23,500 nucleotides of DNA from a virus (IMGVR_UViG_3300030098_000628:1-23500), one strand, 5' to 3'. Positions 1-8,121 are shown, numbered from the stretch's first letter. Numbers and translations: made by a program. The notes: a model not told the origin generated them from the letters alone.

Positions 1-1
1 T

Positions 2-1381
2 CTAATGACAAATTTCATCTCCCGCACTGGGCGGGTTCAAAACTGGATTGATAATCCTGAAGGTCGTCTGCCCGTATCATGTACTGTCTTTGTTGTAGAA
101 GACTCTATGGAGGGTAAGGATGGAATCGAAGCAAGCTGGCGATATGTCAGCCATGGACTCCGCTATGGAGCAGGAGTTGCGGTCCATTTATCTAAGCTCA
201 GACCCAATGGAAGTGAAAACGGAAAGGGTCTTACAGCTTCTGGACCAGTATCATTCGCAAAAATCTACTCACAATTAAATGAAACACTTAGAAGAGGCGG
301 TACCTACAAAAATGGGGCCGTTGTTTGTCATCTTGACATTGACCACCCCGATATTCTTGAGTTCGTGCGGGCTGATCGGACTTCCCTTGCCTGGATTAAA
401 AGATGCGTCGACCTTACAGAAGAAAATTGGTTCAACGCCGGATCTGAAGTTAGAGACTCCATCCTTCACGGGATCAAGTCAGGAGACATCTGGCTCAACA
501 AAATAAAACACGATAAAAATGGGGAACGTATCTATGGAAACGTCTGTCTTGAGGTATATTTGCCAACACGAGGAACGTGCCTCCTCCAGCACGTCAATCT
601 CGGTGCCACTACAATCGCCGACATACAAACGGCTATCAGTCAGGGTATGTCCGAGTTGTGCAATCTTCATAGCAGAACAGGCGTTGGAGGGACTGGAGAG
701 TACCTTCCAAGTGAAACGGACAGGCAGGTCGGACTTGGATTCCTTGGACTCGCGAATCTCTTACGGAGGTACGGAGTAACCTACAAGGAATTTGGATATG
801 CTCTCGAATCCGTAAATGATGGAAACCTTGATCCGAAGAATACAGCAGAAGAAATTGCCGTCGCGTTTAAGCGTGGCATTTATTCAGGTGAGCTTGTTGC
901 ACGCGCCCATAATATGGTTCGAGCCTACGCTATTGCTCCTACTGCTAGTTGCTCTTATAGAAGCAAGGATTTAGATGGGTATACATGTACCCCAGAAATT
1001 GCACCACCTATAGCTAGAACAGTTGATAGAGATTCTGGTACGTTTGGTGTACAAACTTATGAATATGGCGATGTAGAGATCGCTAGTGAAGTTGGTTGGG
1101 ATGCTTATAAGAAGGTCGCCGACGAACTAATGAAAATGTTAGATATAACAGGACTTCTTCACGGATACTCATTCAACTCATGGAGTGATGTAGTAACCTA
1201 CGACAATGCGTTCGTGCAAGAGTGGTTGAATTCACCCCAAACCTCCTTATACTATAGCCTTCAAGTAATGGGAGACGTTCAGGACAAGAGCGATGCGTAT
1301 GCAGCATTAAAAGATACCGACGTTGATGAATACTTGGAGGGGATTTTAAATGAACCCCTTACATGTGATTGTCAAGAATGA
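2..1381 (+). CDS. nrdA: Ribonucleotide reductase large (alpha) subunit, class I, 5'-partial
   Basis: Reduces ribonucleotides to deoxyribonucleotides for phage DNA synthesis. Numbering from the first ATG (position 5), the visible active-site residues are C26 (PVSC; E. coli C225), N179/C181/E183 (NVCLE; E. coli N437/C439/E441) and C192 before NLG (E. coli C462). A PTAS loop lies at 312-315, the tyrosine pair Y416-Y417 matches E. coli Y730/Y731, and a redox CDC pair sits at 454-456. The tyrosine pair, C-terminal cysteines and an adjacent nrdB show class I. Related cyanophage enzymes were once annotated as class II. The frame is open to the window edge, and only 25 residues precede the first active-site cysteine, so the gene probably begins upstream, although ATG at 5 cannot be excluded. 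The stop overlaps the nrdB start (ATGA). By hand count 721-780 is about 55% G+C, richer than the tail genes. Confidence 0.93.
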   Translation, partial: LMTNFISRTGRVQNWIDNPEGRLPVSCTVFVVEDSMEGKDGIEASWRYVSHGLRYGAGVAVHLSKLRPNGSENGKGLTASGPVSFAKIYSQLNETLRRGGTYKNGAVVCHLDIDHPDILEFVRADRTSLAWIKRCVDLTEENWFNAGSEVRDSILHGIKSGDIWLNKIKHDKNGERIYGNVCLEVYLPTRGTCLLQHVNLGATTIADIQTAISQGMSELCNLHSRTGVGGTGEYLPSETDRQVGLGFLGLANLLRRYGVTYKEFGYALESVNDGNLDPKNTAEEIAVAFKRGIYSGELVARAHNMVRAYAIAPTASCSYRSKDLDGYTCTPEIAPPIARTVDRDSGTFGVQTYEYGDVEIASEVGWDAYKKVADELMKMLDITGLLHGYSFNSWSDVVTYDNAFVQEWLNSPQTSLYYSLQVMGDVQDKSDAYAALKDTDVDEYLEGILNEPLTCDCQE

Positions 1382-2103
1382 TGAGAAAAACACCATACGA
1401 GAAATTAATCGAAAGGCGCCGTACTTGGACGCCTGTAAAAACAACCGCTGGAGAATTAAAACATGGAGCGGAAGAAACCATCTACCGTGCTCTTGCAATA
1501 CGTCATATGGAGCTACCAGTGGGTGCCTTTATTGAGGACGCCCTTGAAAAGAATGTTCCCGACCACGCTAGAGACTTACTTAGACTTAACGTAAAAGATG
1601 AGGAAAAACATGACCTTGCTCTGGGATACATTGCTGAAGCTATTGGGACTGACCCAGAAGCCGAAGCCGAAGCTCTCAGGTTGCGCCAAGCGTGGGAACT
1701 ACATCCCGACCACACAATTACTAAAGCGTTGGTAGCGGAACGTGCAATATTTTTCGTACTTCTTCCCTTCTTTCGTTATAACGGCGATAGTGGTCTTAGG
1801 ACTGTCAGCGCCGACATCAGTAGAGACGAACAAATACACGTGGCCACTAATAGCCTTGTATGTCGTGAGCTGGGCTTATCTGCTAGTAATAGTTTGGACA
1901 AGCTTAGGAAGGCCACCATTAACTGGATTCTTCAACCTCTAGGTAATTGTACCTACGATAGATATTTAGACAAAAAATTCTGGCTGGATTCGAGTGATAA
2001 TTTAATGTATCAAGGCAAGGCACCTGAATTAGTTGCCACCAAATCCGCTCGGATGCCAGCTTTCTTTGAACATAGTAATGCAAACCTCCCACAATATGCT
2101 TGA
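1378..2103 (+). CDS. nrdB: Ribonucleotide reductase small (beta) subunit, class I, without canonical radical tyrosine
   Basis: Ferritin-like subunit that should hold the dimetal cofactor and start radical transfer to NrdA. ATG at 1378 overlaps the nrdA stop; an in-frame TTG at 1369 is less likely. Length is 241 residues, against about 375 in E. coli. The metal-ligand pattern is complete: E45, E75xxH78, E121 and E151xxH154, with spacings close to those in E. coli R2. The radical tyrosine normally lies four residues after the first ligand histidine (E. coli H118/Y122). Here that position is L82, and the nearest tyrosine is Y84. A metal-based oxidant or another radical site is therefore inferred. 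A penultimate tyrosine (QYA end) could act in the alpha-beta transfer path. The family is recognised by the ExxH motifs and by position after nrdA. Confidence 0.88.
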   Translation: MMRKTPYEKLIERRRTWTPVKTTAGELKHGAEETIYRALAIRHMELPVGAFIEDALEKNVPDHARDLLRLNVKDEEKHDLALGYIAEAIGTDPEAEAEALRLRQAWELHPDHTITKALVAERAIFFVLLPFFRYNGDSGLRTVSADISRDEQIHVATNSLVCRELGLSASNSLDKLRKATINWILQPLGNCTYDRYLDKKFWLDSSDNLMYQGKAPELVATKSARMPAFFEHSNANLPQYA

Positions 2104-2263
2104 GGCTGTACTTGGCCCTCGCGTAGATGATAAGATCCTTCAAGAGTTGGAGAAGAATTTTCCTCTCGTCAACCCACACCCTAAAGAAGAGATCACAAGT
2201 ATAATGTACAAAGCTGGTCAACGTTCAGTTGTTGACTGGCTAATCAAACGCCTAGAGGAATAG
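2078..2263 (+). CDS. Small conserved hypothetical protein following nrdB
   Basis: A protein of 61 residues (start 2078) or 55 residues (ATG at 2096, overlapping the end of nrdB). Neither ATG has a clear Shine-Dalgarno sequence, so the start is uncertain and translation may be coupled to nrdB. The C-terminal part looks helical and carries a YKAGQRSVVDWL stretch that I associate with small proteins of marine podoviruses, but I cannot name a function. No signal peptide, membrane segment or metal motif is visible. Its frame holds across the nrdB stop, and the next gene follows after 3 nt with its Shine-Dalgarno inside this gene, which supports a real coding unit. Confidence 0.6.
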   Translation: MQTSHNMLEAVLGPRVDDKILQELEKNFPLVNPHPKEEITSIMYKAGQRSVVDWLIKRLEE

Positions 2264-2266
2264 AGT

Positions 2267-3109
2267 ATGGCTAAATGGGATGACTTCTATAAACCTGATA
2301 AGTACAAAGAATACTATGACTTGTCAGGTGAACAAACAGCTTGGGCTGAAAGTCAATTTGATATGAAGTCCGATGAAGGACGCCAAGCTTATGAAGAAAT
2401 AGAAACCAAATTCATTGATGAATTGTATGGTACTGAAGGTGCTGAATGGTCTACTGAAAACAGAAGTGAAGGAGAATTTTGGCAACGAGAAGAGTTTGAT
2501 TCTACCTGGGGTATGGATCTTAGACGTACAATGTTAGATGAAGATGGTGGTGAAATAACTTCCAGTCATCCTCAATACTACGAACATCTAACTAGAGGTG
2601 AAGTAGATTGGGCGTCCTATGAAAATGATTCTAAATATGTTTCTGCTTTTAAAGAGATTGGTGAAAGTGTTTATCAATTAACTGATGATGATTACTCTGA
2701 TGCTGAGAAAGTATCTTGGGTTAGAGAAGCAAACCAATCCATTACCGCTACTGAAGGTGATGGAGAGGAAGACAAATGGAAGACTGAATGGGAAGGTAAG
2801 TACGATCCTGATAAAATAACTAAAAAAGAAATAGGTAAATATCACGATGGTTCTCCTAAGTACGATTTATATATCGACGGTGAAAGACAACAAACCTTAC
2901 AAGATCTTTTCAACTCTGGTGAAGGTCGTCTCCCAGTTAACTCACCAGGAGAACACACTAAAAGAAAAGATAAGCGTGTGATAGGTCGACCTAATATACC
3001 TGGTGTCTCCTGGTCAAATGGAACACCAAGATTAACTAACCCAGTTCAACGTAGGATACCTAAGAATGCTAGTAATTTAGTCCAAAAGAATACAGGAGGT
3101 AAAGAGTAA
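2267..3109 (+). CDS. Uncharacterised protein, acidic and Trp-rich N-terminus with basic C-terminus
   Basis: 280 residues, starting at an ATG with a good ribosome binding site (AGAGGA at 2253-2258). The N-terminal two thirds are rich in Asp, Glu, Tyr and Trp. The last 80 or so residues are basic and rich in Pro, Gly and Asn. No signal peptide, transmembrane helix or enzyme motif is seen. It lies between the RNR module and the portal gene, and its stop overlaps the next ATG (TAATG), so it is probably expressed with the virion genes. A virion-associated or assembly role is an inference from position only. Confidence 0.75.
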   Translation: MAKWDDFYKPDKYKEYYDLSGEQTAWAESQFDMKSDEGRQAYEEIETKFIDELYGTEGAEWSTENRSEGEFWQREEFDSTWGMDLRRTMLDEDGGEITSSHPQYYEHLTRGEVDWASYENDSKYVSAFKEIGESVYQLTDDDYSDAEKVSWVREANQSITATEGDGEEDKWKTEWEGKYDPDKITKKEIGKYHDGSPKYDLYIDGERQQTLQDLFNSGEGRLPVNSPGEHTKRKDKRVIGRPNIPGVSWSNGTPRLTNPVQRRIPKNASNLVQKNTGGKE

Positions 3110-3945
3110 TGGCAGTTGATCTTAGCTTTGGTGCCAGTGGAGATTGGTTTGGTCATAGAGATTACACTGGAAACTTAAAAAAAATATGGGATGCTAATGA
3201 CCCAGGTGTTGATAGGCAGAAAAAATTAATGGCCGAAAGGCAGAAGATATTAAGCTGGATGAAAGACCCTGCTAACCAATCAAAGATTAGAGAACATAAT
3301 CAATTAGGTGTAGATCCTAGAGATGATGGAAGTGGTGGATTAGGTCACAGAATAGCTTCTGGGGATTTCTCTAAAAGATTCATGGGAACAAACATGGATA
3401 TAAATCCTGAGACAGGCGCTGCCTATTCAGAGGCCAGTAAAAATTACTTTGGTCATGCTGACCTAATGCACTCTAGAGCATCTGGACATTCATGGACTGA
3501 CATCCTTGGACACTTAGATGCTAATAAAGGTGATCTTAGAATGAGGAATGTCCCAGGTGGTGGTGGTTTATATGATGAAGTTAAAACTCAAGCTAACTTT
3601 GAAAAACAAACAGGCGATTGGATCAGTGCTTTAGGTAACCTTAAAGATGATTTTGGTTCTGCTATACAAGGACAAACCGAAGCATTTAATACTGGAATGG
3701 GTGGTGTAAGTGATGCTATAAAATCACAAACTGAATCCCACGAAAAGTATAGAGCTGATGAGATGTCATGGAGAAGACGAGCTGAACAAATGCAGATGAT
3801 GCAAATGGAAGAGGCACGTAGACAATCCAAAGCTAAACCTATTGTCCAAGTATTACCAGGTGCTTCAGCATTTGGCGGCGGTGGTGGAGGTACAGGAGCC
3901 TTTGCCAGAAAGAAAAAACAAACAACTGGACTTAATATATCATGA
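3109..3945 (+). CDS. Uncharacterised protein upstream of portal, possible gp7.3-like tail assembly protein
   Basis: 278 residues with a strong ribosome binding site (AGGAGGT about 10 nt upstream of the ATG). Residues 1-150 are Gly-, His- and Asp-rich. Residues 170-235 look helical and contain a Met/Gln-rich stretch (EQMQMMQMEEARR). The tail has six consecutive glycines and then a basic end, FARKKKQTTGLNIS. T7 gp7.3, encoded immediately before the portal, also has a basic Ser/Gly-rich C-terminus that ends in a GGGINI-type sequence. Position and end motif therefore suggest a gp7.3-type tail assembly or virion protein, but the rest of the protein is much longer than T7 gp7.3 and not recognisably similar. 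The stop overlaps the portal start (ATGA). Confidence 0.72.
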   Translation: MAVDLSFGASGDWFGHRDYTGNLKKIWDANDPGVDRQKKLMAERQKILSWMKDPANQSKIREHNQLGVDPRDDGSGGLGHRIASGDFSKRFMGTNMDINPETGAAYSEASKNYFGHADLMHSRASGHSWTDILGHLDANKGDLRMRNVPGGGGLYDEVKTQANFEKQTGDWISALGNLKDDFGSAIQGQTEAFNTGMGGVSDAIKSQTESHEKYRADEMSWRRRAEQMQMMQMEEARRQSKAKPIVQVLPGASAFGGGGGGTGAFARKKKQTTGLNIS

Positions 3946-5540
3946 CAGCCAAGAAAAGGTATGACGCACTCACAGGATTTCGTTCTGAGTATTTAAATCA
4001 AGCGGATGTATCGGCACGGCTAACACTCCCCTATTTAATCAGAGATGAGGAACAGTTTAGAGGAGCAACACGGGACTTGAAAACTCCGTGGCAATCAATC
4101 GGCGCCAAAGCTGTAGTTACCTTAGCTTCGAAGCTCATGCTTGCATTGCTACCTGCACAGACAAGTTTCTTCAAACTTCAAGTAGATGATTCACAGTTAG
4201 GTGAAGTACCTCCTGAAGTTAAGACTGAATTAGATTTATCCTTTGCAAAGATAGAGCGCACTATCATGGATGCTATCGCAGCTTCCGATGACCGTGTAGT
4301 AATACACCAAGCACTTAAGCATTTGGTAGTATCAGGTAACGCTCTAATCTTTATGGGTAAGGATGGGTTAAAGCTGTACCCGTTGAACCGTTTTGTTGTA
4401 GATCGAGATGGTAACGGAAATGTAATTGAGATCGTAACCAAAGAAAAAATTGCCAAAAAATTATTGAAGGATTCATTACCAGACATTTATCAAGAGATGA
4501 AAGGTATTGATCCCGATGAAGATAGAGAAGATTGTGATGTCTTTACTCATGTGAAGAGAGATGGCAATCGTTTTATTTGGCATCAAGAAGTTTTTGATAA
4601 AATCATTCCTAACTCTAGAGGTAAAGCACCATTAGATACTACTCCTTGGCTTCATCTTAGATTTAATACTGTAGATGGAGAAGCCTATGGGCGGGGTAGA
4701 GTAGAGGAATTTGTAGGAGATCTAAAAAGTCTTGAGGCATTGTCTCAGGCACTCGTAGAAGGATCTGCAGCGGCAGCTAAAGTTGTCTTTGTAGTATCAC
4801 CATCAAGCACTACTAAACCACAGACCTTAGCGTCTGCTGGTAACGGTGCTATCGTCCAAGGACGTCCAGATGATATAGGTGTAATTCAAGTAGGTAAAAC
4901 TGCTGACTTTGCTACTGCCTATAACATGGTTCAACAGTTAGAGCGTAGATTATCAGAAGCCTTTCTTATACTTACGGTACGCCAAAGTGAAAGGACAACA
5001 GCTGAGGAAGTACGCATGACACAAATGGAACTAGAGCAACAGCTTGGAGGTTTATTCTCCTTACTCACTGTTGATTTCTTAGTACCATATTTAAATAGAA
5101 AGCTATCGGTATTCCAAAAAACTGGACAGATACCTAAGTTACCAGACAAGGTAGTTAAACCTACCATAGTAGCTGGTGTTAATGCATTAGGTAGAGGTCA
5201 AGATAGAGAAGCGTTGGGTTCATTCCTAACTACTATCTCTCAAACAATGGGACCAGAAGCTACACAACAATTCATTAACCCTGAAGAAGTTATCAAACGT
5301 CTAGCTGCAGCTCAAGGTATTGATGTACTTAATCTTGTAAGATCTATGCAAGAAATACAACAAGAACAACAGCAAGCACAGCAACAACAGATGGCTTTAG
5401 AACAAGGTAAGGTTGATGCACAAATGGCATCAGCTCCAATGAATGATCCAAGTAAAAATCCACAATTAGCGGAGGAACTCGGTGGACAAACAGGCAACGC
5501 AAATGAAGCCGTCGCGCCCGCAACGAGCGAAGCGATCTAA
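3942..5540 (+). CDS. Portal protein (head-tail connector, T7 gp8-like)
   Basis: 532 residues, almost the length of T7 gp8 (536). The portal forms the dodecameric ring at the capsid vertex through which DNA is packaged and ejected. The family match rests on the N-terminal LTLPYLIRDE and TPWQSIGAKAV segments, the ALLPAQTSFFKL segment, the TVRQSERTTAEEVRM region near residue 350, and a Gln-rich C-terminal helix (EIQQEQQQAQQQQ). It is followed at once by the scaffold gene, as in T7. Start ATG overlaps the previous stop (ATGA). Confidence 0.95.
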   Translation: MTAKKRYDALTGFRSEYLNQADVSARLTLPYLIRDEEQFRGATRDLKTPWQSIGAKAVVTLASKLMLALLPAQTSFFKLQVDDSQLGEVPPEVKTELDLSFAKIERTIMDAIAASDDRVVIHQALKHLVVSGNALIFMGKDGLKLYPLNRFVVDRDGNGNVIEIVTKEKIAKKLLKDSLPDIYQEMKGIDPDEDREDCDVFTHVKRDGNRFIWHQEVFDKIIPNSRGKAPLDTTPWLHLRFNTVDGEAYGRGRVEEFVGDLKSLEALSQALVEGSAAAAKVVFVVSPSSTTKPQTLASAGNGAIVQGRPDDIGVIQVGKTADFATAYNMVQQLERRLSEAFLILTVRQSERTTAEEVRMTQMELEQQLGGLFSLLTVDFLVPYLNRKLSVFQKTGQIPKLPDKVVKPTIVAGVNALGRGQDREALGSFLTTISQTMGPEATQQFINPEEVIKRLAAAQGIDVLNLVRSMQEIQQEQQQAQQQQMALEQGKVDAQMASAPMNDPSKNPQLAEELGGQTGNANEAVAPATSEAI

Positions 5541-5730
5541 AAAAGTCCAACCACCCTTGAGTGCATCTGATAAGGAACTCTTTGAAGAGAAGCCTAATAA
5601 ATATGCTCCGAAGATGAAGGTTGGCAAACCAACAATTAGCGCACCTGGTACAAACAAGGTGACAACTGTTGGCTTAGGAAATTTAAAAGTAATTACTATC
5701 GATGGCAGAAGCACAAACACTGACGTATAA
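5482..5730 (+). CDS. Small basic protein overlapping portal and scaffold genes
   Basis: 82 residues from GTG at 5482, which has a good ribosome binding site (GGAGGA at 5471-5476), or 75 residues from ATG at 5503. The 5' end overlaps the portal gene by nearly 60 nt and the 3' end overlaps the scaffold gene by 29 nt, both in other frames. The N-terminus is strongly basic (RPQRAKRSKK). The rest is Pro-, Gly- and Lys-rich and ends in a hydrophobic LGNLKVITID segment. Only the middle (about 160 nt) is free of overlap; without this gene that gap would be noncoding, which is unlikely here. Function unknown; position suggests a head or packaging accessory role. Confidence 0.62.
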   Translation: MDKQATQMKPSRPQRAKRSKKVQPPLSASDKELFEEKPNKYAPKMKVGKPTISAPGTNKVTTVGLGNLKVITIDGRSTNTDV

Positions 5731-6481
5731 TCCTAACGAGCAAGTTGAAGGCGAGCTAACAACTGAGGAAAAAGAATCCCTTGAAGTTGGTGAAAAATTA
5801 GCTGAAGCTCAAGGTGAACTTCTTGCTGGTAAATTCAAAGACGCGGAGGAACTTGAAAAAGGATACATTGAACTCCAAAAGAAACTTGGCTCTAAGGAGG
5901 AGACTCCTGAAGAGGGAGTCACTGAGACCAAAGATGAAAAAGTAGAAGAGAAAGAAGAGGAGAAAGTTGATGTAGCTTTCTTAGATAAACTTTGGGAAGA
6001 ATCTCAAAGCGAATTTTCTAAAGAAACACTTGAACAGTTGAAAGGTATGAAGCCTGAAGACGTAGCTCAAATGTATTTAGACTTTCGTTCAGAGAATAAA
6101 CCACAAGAGAAGTCTACTTTTACAGAAGACAATGTAAAAGATCTTAAAAATATAGCAGGTGGTGAAGAAGGTTACAATGAAATGATGGGATGGGCTAAAA
6201 CTAATTTACAGAAAGCCGAAGTCGATATGTATGATCAAGTCATGGATAGAGGCGACCCACTTGCAGCATTCTTTGCAGTACAAGCTTTAGCATATAGATT
6301 TAATGATGCTAAAGGTGTAGACGGACAAATGTTACAAGGTAAAGCACCTGTTGAAAAGGGTGACACCTTCCGTAGTCAGGCGGAAGTTGTTCGCGCTATG
6401 AGCGACCCTAAATATGATTCTGACCCTGCATATCGTCAGGATATATACGATAAATTAGAACGTTCTAACATTAATTTTTAA
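5702..6481 (+). CDS. Capsid assembly scaffolding protein (T7 gp9-like)
   Basis: 259 residues, highly acidic, with long Glu/Lys-rich helical stretches (about residues 20-110) typical of scaffolding proteins. It should direct procapsid assembly of the major capsid protein and be released before maturation. The C-terminal part (FRSQAEVVRAMSDP and AYRQDIYDKLE) matches the capsid-binding end I associate with T7-like scaffolds. It lies between portal and capsid genes as in T7, although here the photosynthesis cassette separates it from the capsid gene. No clear ribosome binding site, so coupling to the overlapping upstream gene is likely. Confidence 0.92.
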   Translation: MAEAQTLTYNPNEQVEGELTTEEKESLEVGEKLAEAQGELLAGKFKDAEELEKGYIELQKKLGSKEETPEEGVTETKDEKVEEKEEEKVDVAFLDKLWEESQSEFSKETLEQLKGMKPEDVAQMYLDFRSENKPQEKSTFTEDNVKDLKNIAGGEEGYNEMMGWAKTNLQKAEVDMYDQVMDRGDPLAAFFAVQALAYRFNDAKGVDGQMLQGKAPVEKGDTFRSQAEVVRAMSDPKYDSDPAYRQDIYDKLERSNINF

Positions 6482-6483
6482 TC

Positions 6484-6702
6484 ATGGGATTAGGATACGA
6501 CCCTAACAATGCTAGAATAACTGGCTCAGGGTTCACAGTTAAATACGCAGTGAAGACTTCAGGTGATCCTGGTTTCCTTCCTGCTTACGCCCAGACATCA
6601 GGCGGAGCCGCTGCTGATACTACAACTGCACTAGCAGTTAAAGCAGATCGGTTAAGAATGTGTCAAGTAATTGCACCTGAATATGTGGAGAGTGACGTCT
6701 AA
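6484..6702 (+). CDS. Small conserved hypothetical protein
   Basis: 72 residues, starting 2 nt after the scaffold stop and sharing the A of its stop with the next ATG (TAATG). Gly-, Ala- and Thr-rich with no membrane segment or known motif. The tight packing between scaffold and psbA supports expression. Function unknown; it may be a minor structural protein. Confidence 0.65.
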   Translation: MGLGYDPNNARITGSGFTVKYAVKTSGDPGFLPAYAQTSGGAAADTTTALAVKADRLRMCQVIAPEYVESDV

Positions 6703-6800
6703 TGCCACAAGGTAAAGGTACATATGGGTCTCAAAAAGGTAGACCCCCTAAGAAAGGTACTAAAGGTACTACTAAAAAAACATCTAAAATCAAATACTAA
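6702..6800 (+). CDS. 32-residue Lys/Gly-rich basic mini-protein
   Basis: Reads [19 protein letters not shown] and then continues with Lys/Thr repeats to a KIKY end. Both ends overlap neighbours by one base (TAATG with the preceding gene and TAATG with psbA), the typical spacing of translationally coupled genes, and there is no unexplained gap. The high positive charge suggests nucleic-acid or virion binding. The opening [15 protein letters not shown] resembles short basic proteins encoded near capsid genes in other marine phages, though I cannot name a family. Too short to be certain. Confidence 0.6.
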   Translation: MPQGKGTYGSQKGRPPKKGTKGTTKKTSKIKY

Positions 6801-7873
6801 TGAGTACAGCCACACTAACTAGACAATCTAATTGGAATAGTTTCTGCGACTGGGTAACAAGTACCAATAACCGCCTCTACGTGGGGTGGTTTGGTATACT
6901 CATGATACCATGTCTACTTACAGCAACTACCGCATTCATAATCGCCTTCATAGGCGCACCTCCCGTCGACATTGACGGTATCAGAGAGCCAGTTTCAGGC
7001 TCATTATTATATGGAAACAACATTATATCTGGAGCGATTGTACCAAGTAGTAACGCTATTGGTCTCCATTTCTACCCGATTTGGGAAGCTGCTACACTGG
7101 ATGAATGGCTCTACAATGGAGGACCATACCAACTCATTGTCTTCCACTTCCTTATTGGCATCGCAGCTTACATGGGACGCCAATGGGAACTTAGTTATAG
7201 ATTAGGCGCTAGACCTTGGATTCCAATTGCGTATTCAGCACCAGTATCAGCAGCCTTTGCAGTATTCCTCGTATATCCGTTCGGACAAGGAAGCTTCTCT
7301 GACGGTATGCCGTTGGGGATCTCAGGGACGTTCAACTTTATGTTTGTCTTTCAGGCAGAACATAATATCCTCATGCATCCTTTCCATATGTTGGGTGTTG
7401 CGGGGGTATTTGGTGGAGCTTTGTTCTCTGCTATGCACGGCTCGTTGGTCACCAGTTCAATCATTAAAGAAACTACCGAAGTAGAGTCACAAAATTATGG
7501 CTACAAATTCGGTCAAGAGGAAGAGACGTATAACATTGTCGCGGCTCATGGTTACTTTGGCAGACTCATATTCCAATATGCTTCTTTCAATAATAGCCGT
7601 AGTTTACATTTCTTCTTGGCTGTTTGGCCCGTCGTGGGCATATGGCTCACCTCTATGGGAGTCTCCACTATGGCATTTAATCTTAACGGCTTTAACTTTA
7701 ACCAATCAATTGTTGACTCAACAGGAAGAGTTGTCCCTACCTGGGCTGACGTCCTGAACAGAGCTAACCTTGGCTTTGAAGTTATGCATGAAAGAAATGC
7801 TCATAATTTTCCACTCGACTTAGCTGCTACTAATGTCACAGAAGTAGCTTTAACAGCACCTTCAATAGGTTAA
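6800..7873 (+). CDS. psbA: Photosystem II D1 protein
   Basis: 357 residues, a full-length D1 core subunit that replaces photodamaged host D1 in the thylakoid membrane during infection. All key residues are present with a uniform -2 offset from standard numbering, caused by a shorter N-terminus: Tyr-Z at Y159, Mn-cluster ligands D168, E187, H330, E331, H335, D340 and A342, P680 ligand H196, iron ligands H213 and H270, and QB-site F253 and S262. Q128 corresponds to the Gln130 form. The C-terminal extension after A342 (15 residues) would be removed by the CtpA protease. No intron interrupts the frame. The start is fused to the previous stop. Local G+C is about 50% (7381-7440), higher than the tail genes and in line with a host-derived gene. 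Confidence 0.99.
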   Translation: MSTATLTRQSNWNSFCDWVTSTNNRLYVGWFGILMIPCLLTATTAFIIAFIGAPPVDIDGIREPVSGSLLYGNNIISGAIVPSSNAIGLHFYPIWEAATLDEWLYNGGPYQLIVFHFLIGIAAYMGRQWELSYRLGARPWIPIAYSAPVSAAFAVFLVYPFGQGSFSDGMPLGISGTFNFMFVFQAEHNILMHPFHMLGVAGVFGGALFSAMHGSLVTSSIIKETTEVESQNYGYKFGQEEETYNIVAAHGYFGRLIFQYASFNNSRSLHFFLAVWPVVGIWLTSMGVSTMAFNLNGFNFNQSIVDSTGRVVPTWADVLNRANLGFEVMHERNAHNFPLDLAATNVTEVALTAPSIG

Positions 7874-7879
7874 ATAACC

Positions 7880-7908
7880 GTGGCGACCTGACCGATCATC
7901 CTCGCCAC
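7880..7908 (+). other. Hairpin after psbA
   Basis: GTGGCGA (7880-7886) is the perfect complement of TCGCCAC (7902-7908) with a 15-nt loop, 6 nt after the psbA stop. No T-tract follows, so it is not a standard intrinsic terminator. An mRNA 3'-end stabiliser or RNase processing site between psbA and hli is possible. Confidence 0.5.
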
Positions 7909-7929
7909 AGTACATCTACTTATTGAACA

Positions 7930-8115
7930 ATGACAACAACAACAGAACAAGGAGGAAGATACAATAGGTTCCCTAATGAGCCTAAAGTAGAAATCCTAGA
8001 TGTTAACTGGGCTGAGAATGCAGAGCGAGTAAATGGCTGGTCAGCTATGCTGGGAGTCATCGCTGCTATCGGAGCTTACGCAACTACAGGACAAATCATT
8101 CCTGGCTTATTCTAA
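7930..8115 (+). CDS. hli: High-light-inducible protein (Hli/Scp family)
   Basis: 61 residues with one predicted membrane helix (about 35-55) and the family signature AERVNGWSAMLG followed by GAYATTGQIIPG. Hli proteins bind chlorophyll and carotenoid and protect photosystem II assembly and D1 turnover from excess light. The Glu and Asn of the ExxNxR motif are present, but the Arg position is Trp. The gene starts 56 nt after psbA; the two functions complement each other. The ATG has no Shine-Dalgarno; the AAGGAGGA at 7949-7956 lies inside the gene and has no in-frame ATG after it. Confidence 0.95.
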   Translation: MTTTTEQGGRYNRFPNEPKVEILDVNWAENAERVNGWSAMLGVIAAIGAYATTGQIIPGLF

Positions 8116-8121
8116 ACACCA

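Noticed and set aside
1350-1535. ATG with a strong upstream GGAGGGG and a 61-codon frame across the nrdA/nrdB junction
   Set aside because: It overlaps nrdB in another frame and its product has no recognisable composition or motif; the GGAGGGG encodes part of a conserved-looking NrdA C-terminus.
6800-7873. Intron or frameshift in psbA as known in some cyanophages
   Set aside because: The D1 frame is uninterrupted with all key residues at constant offset.
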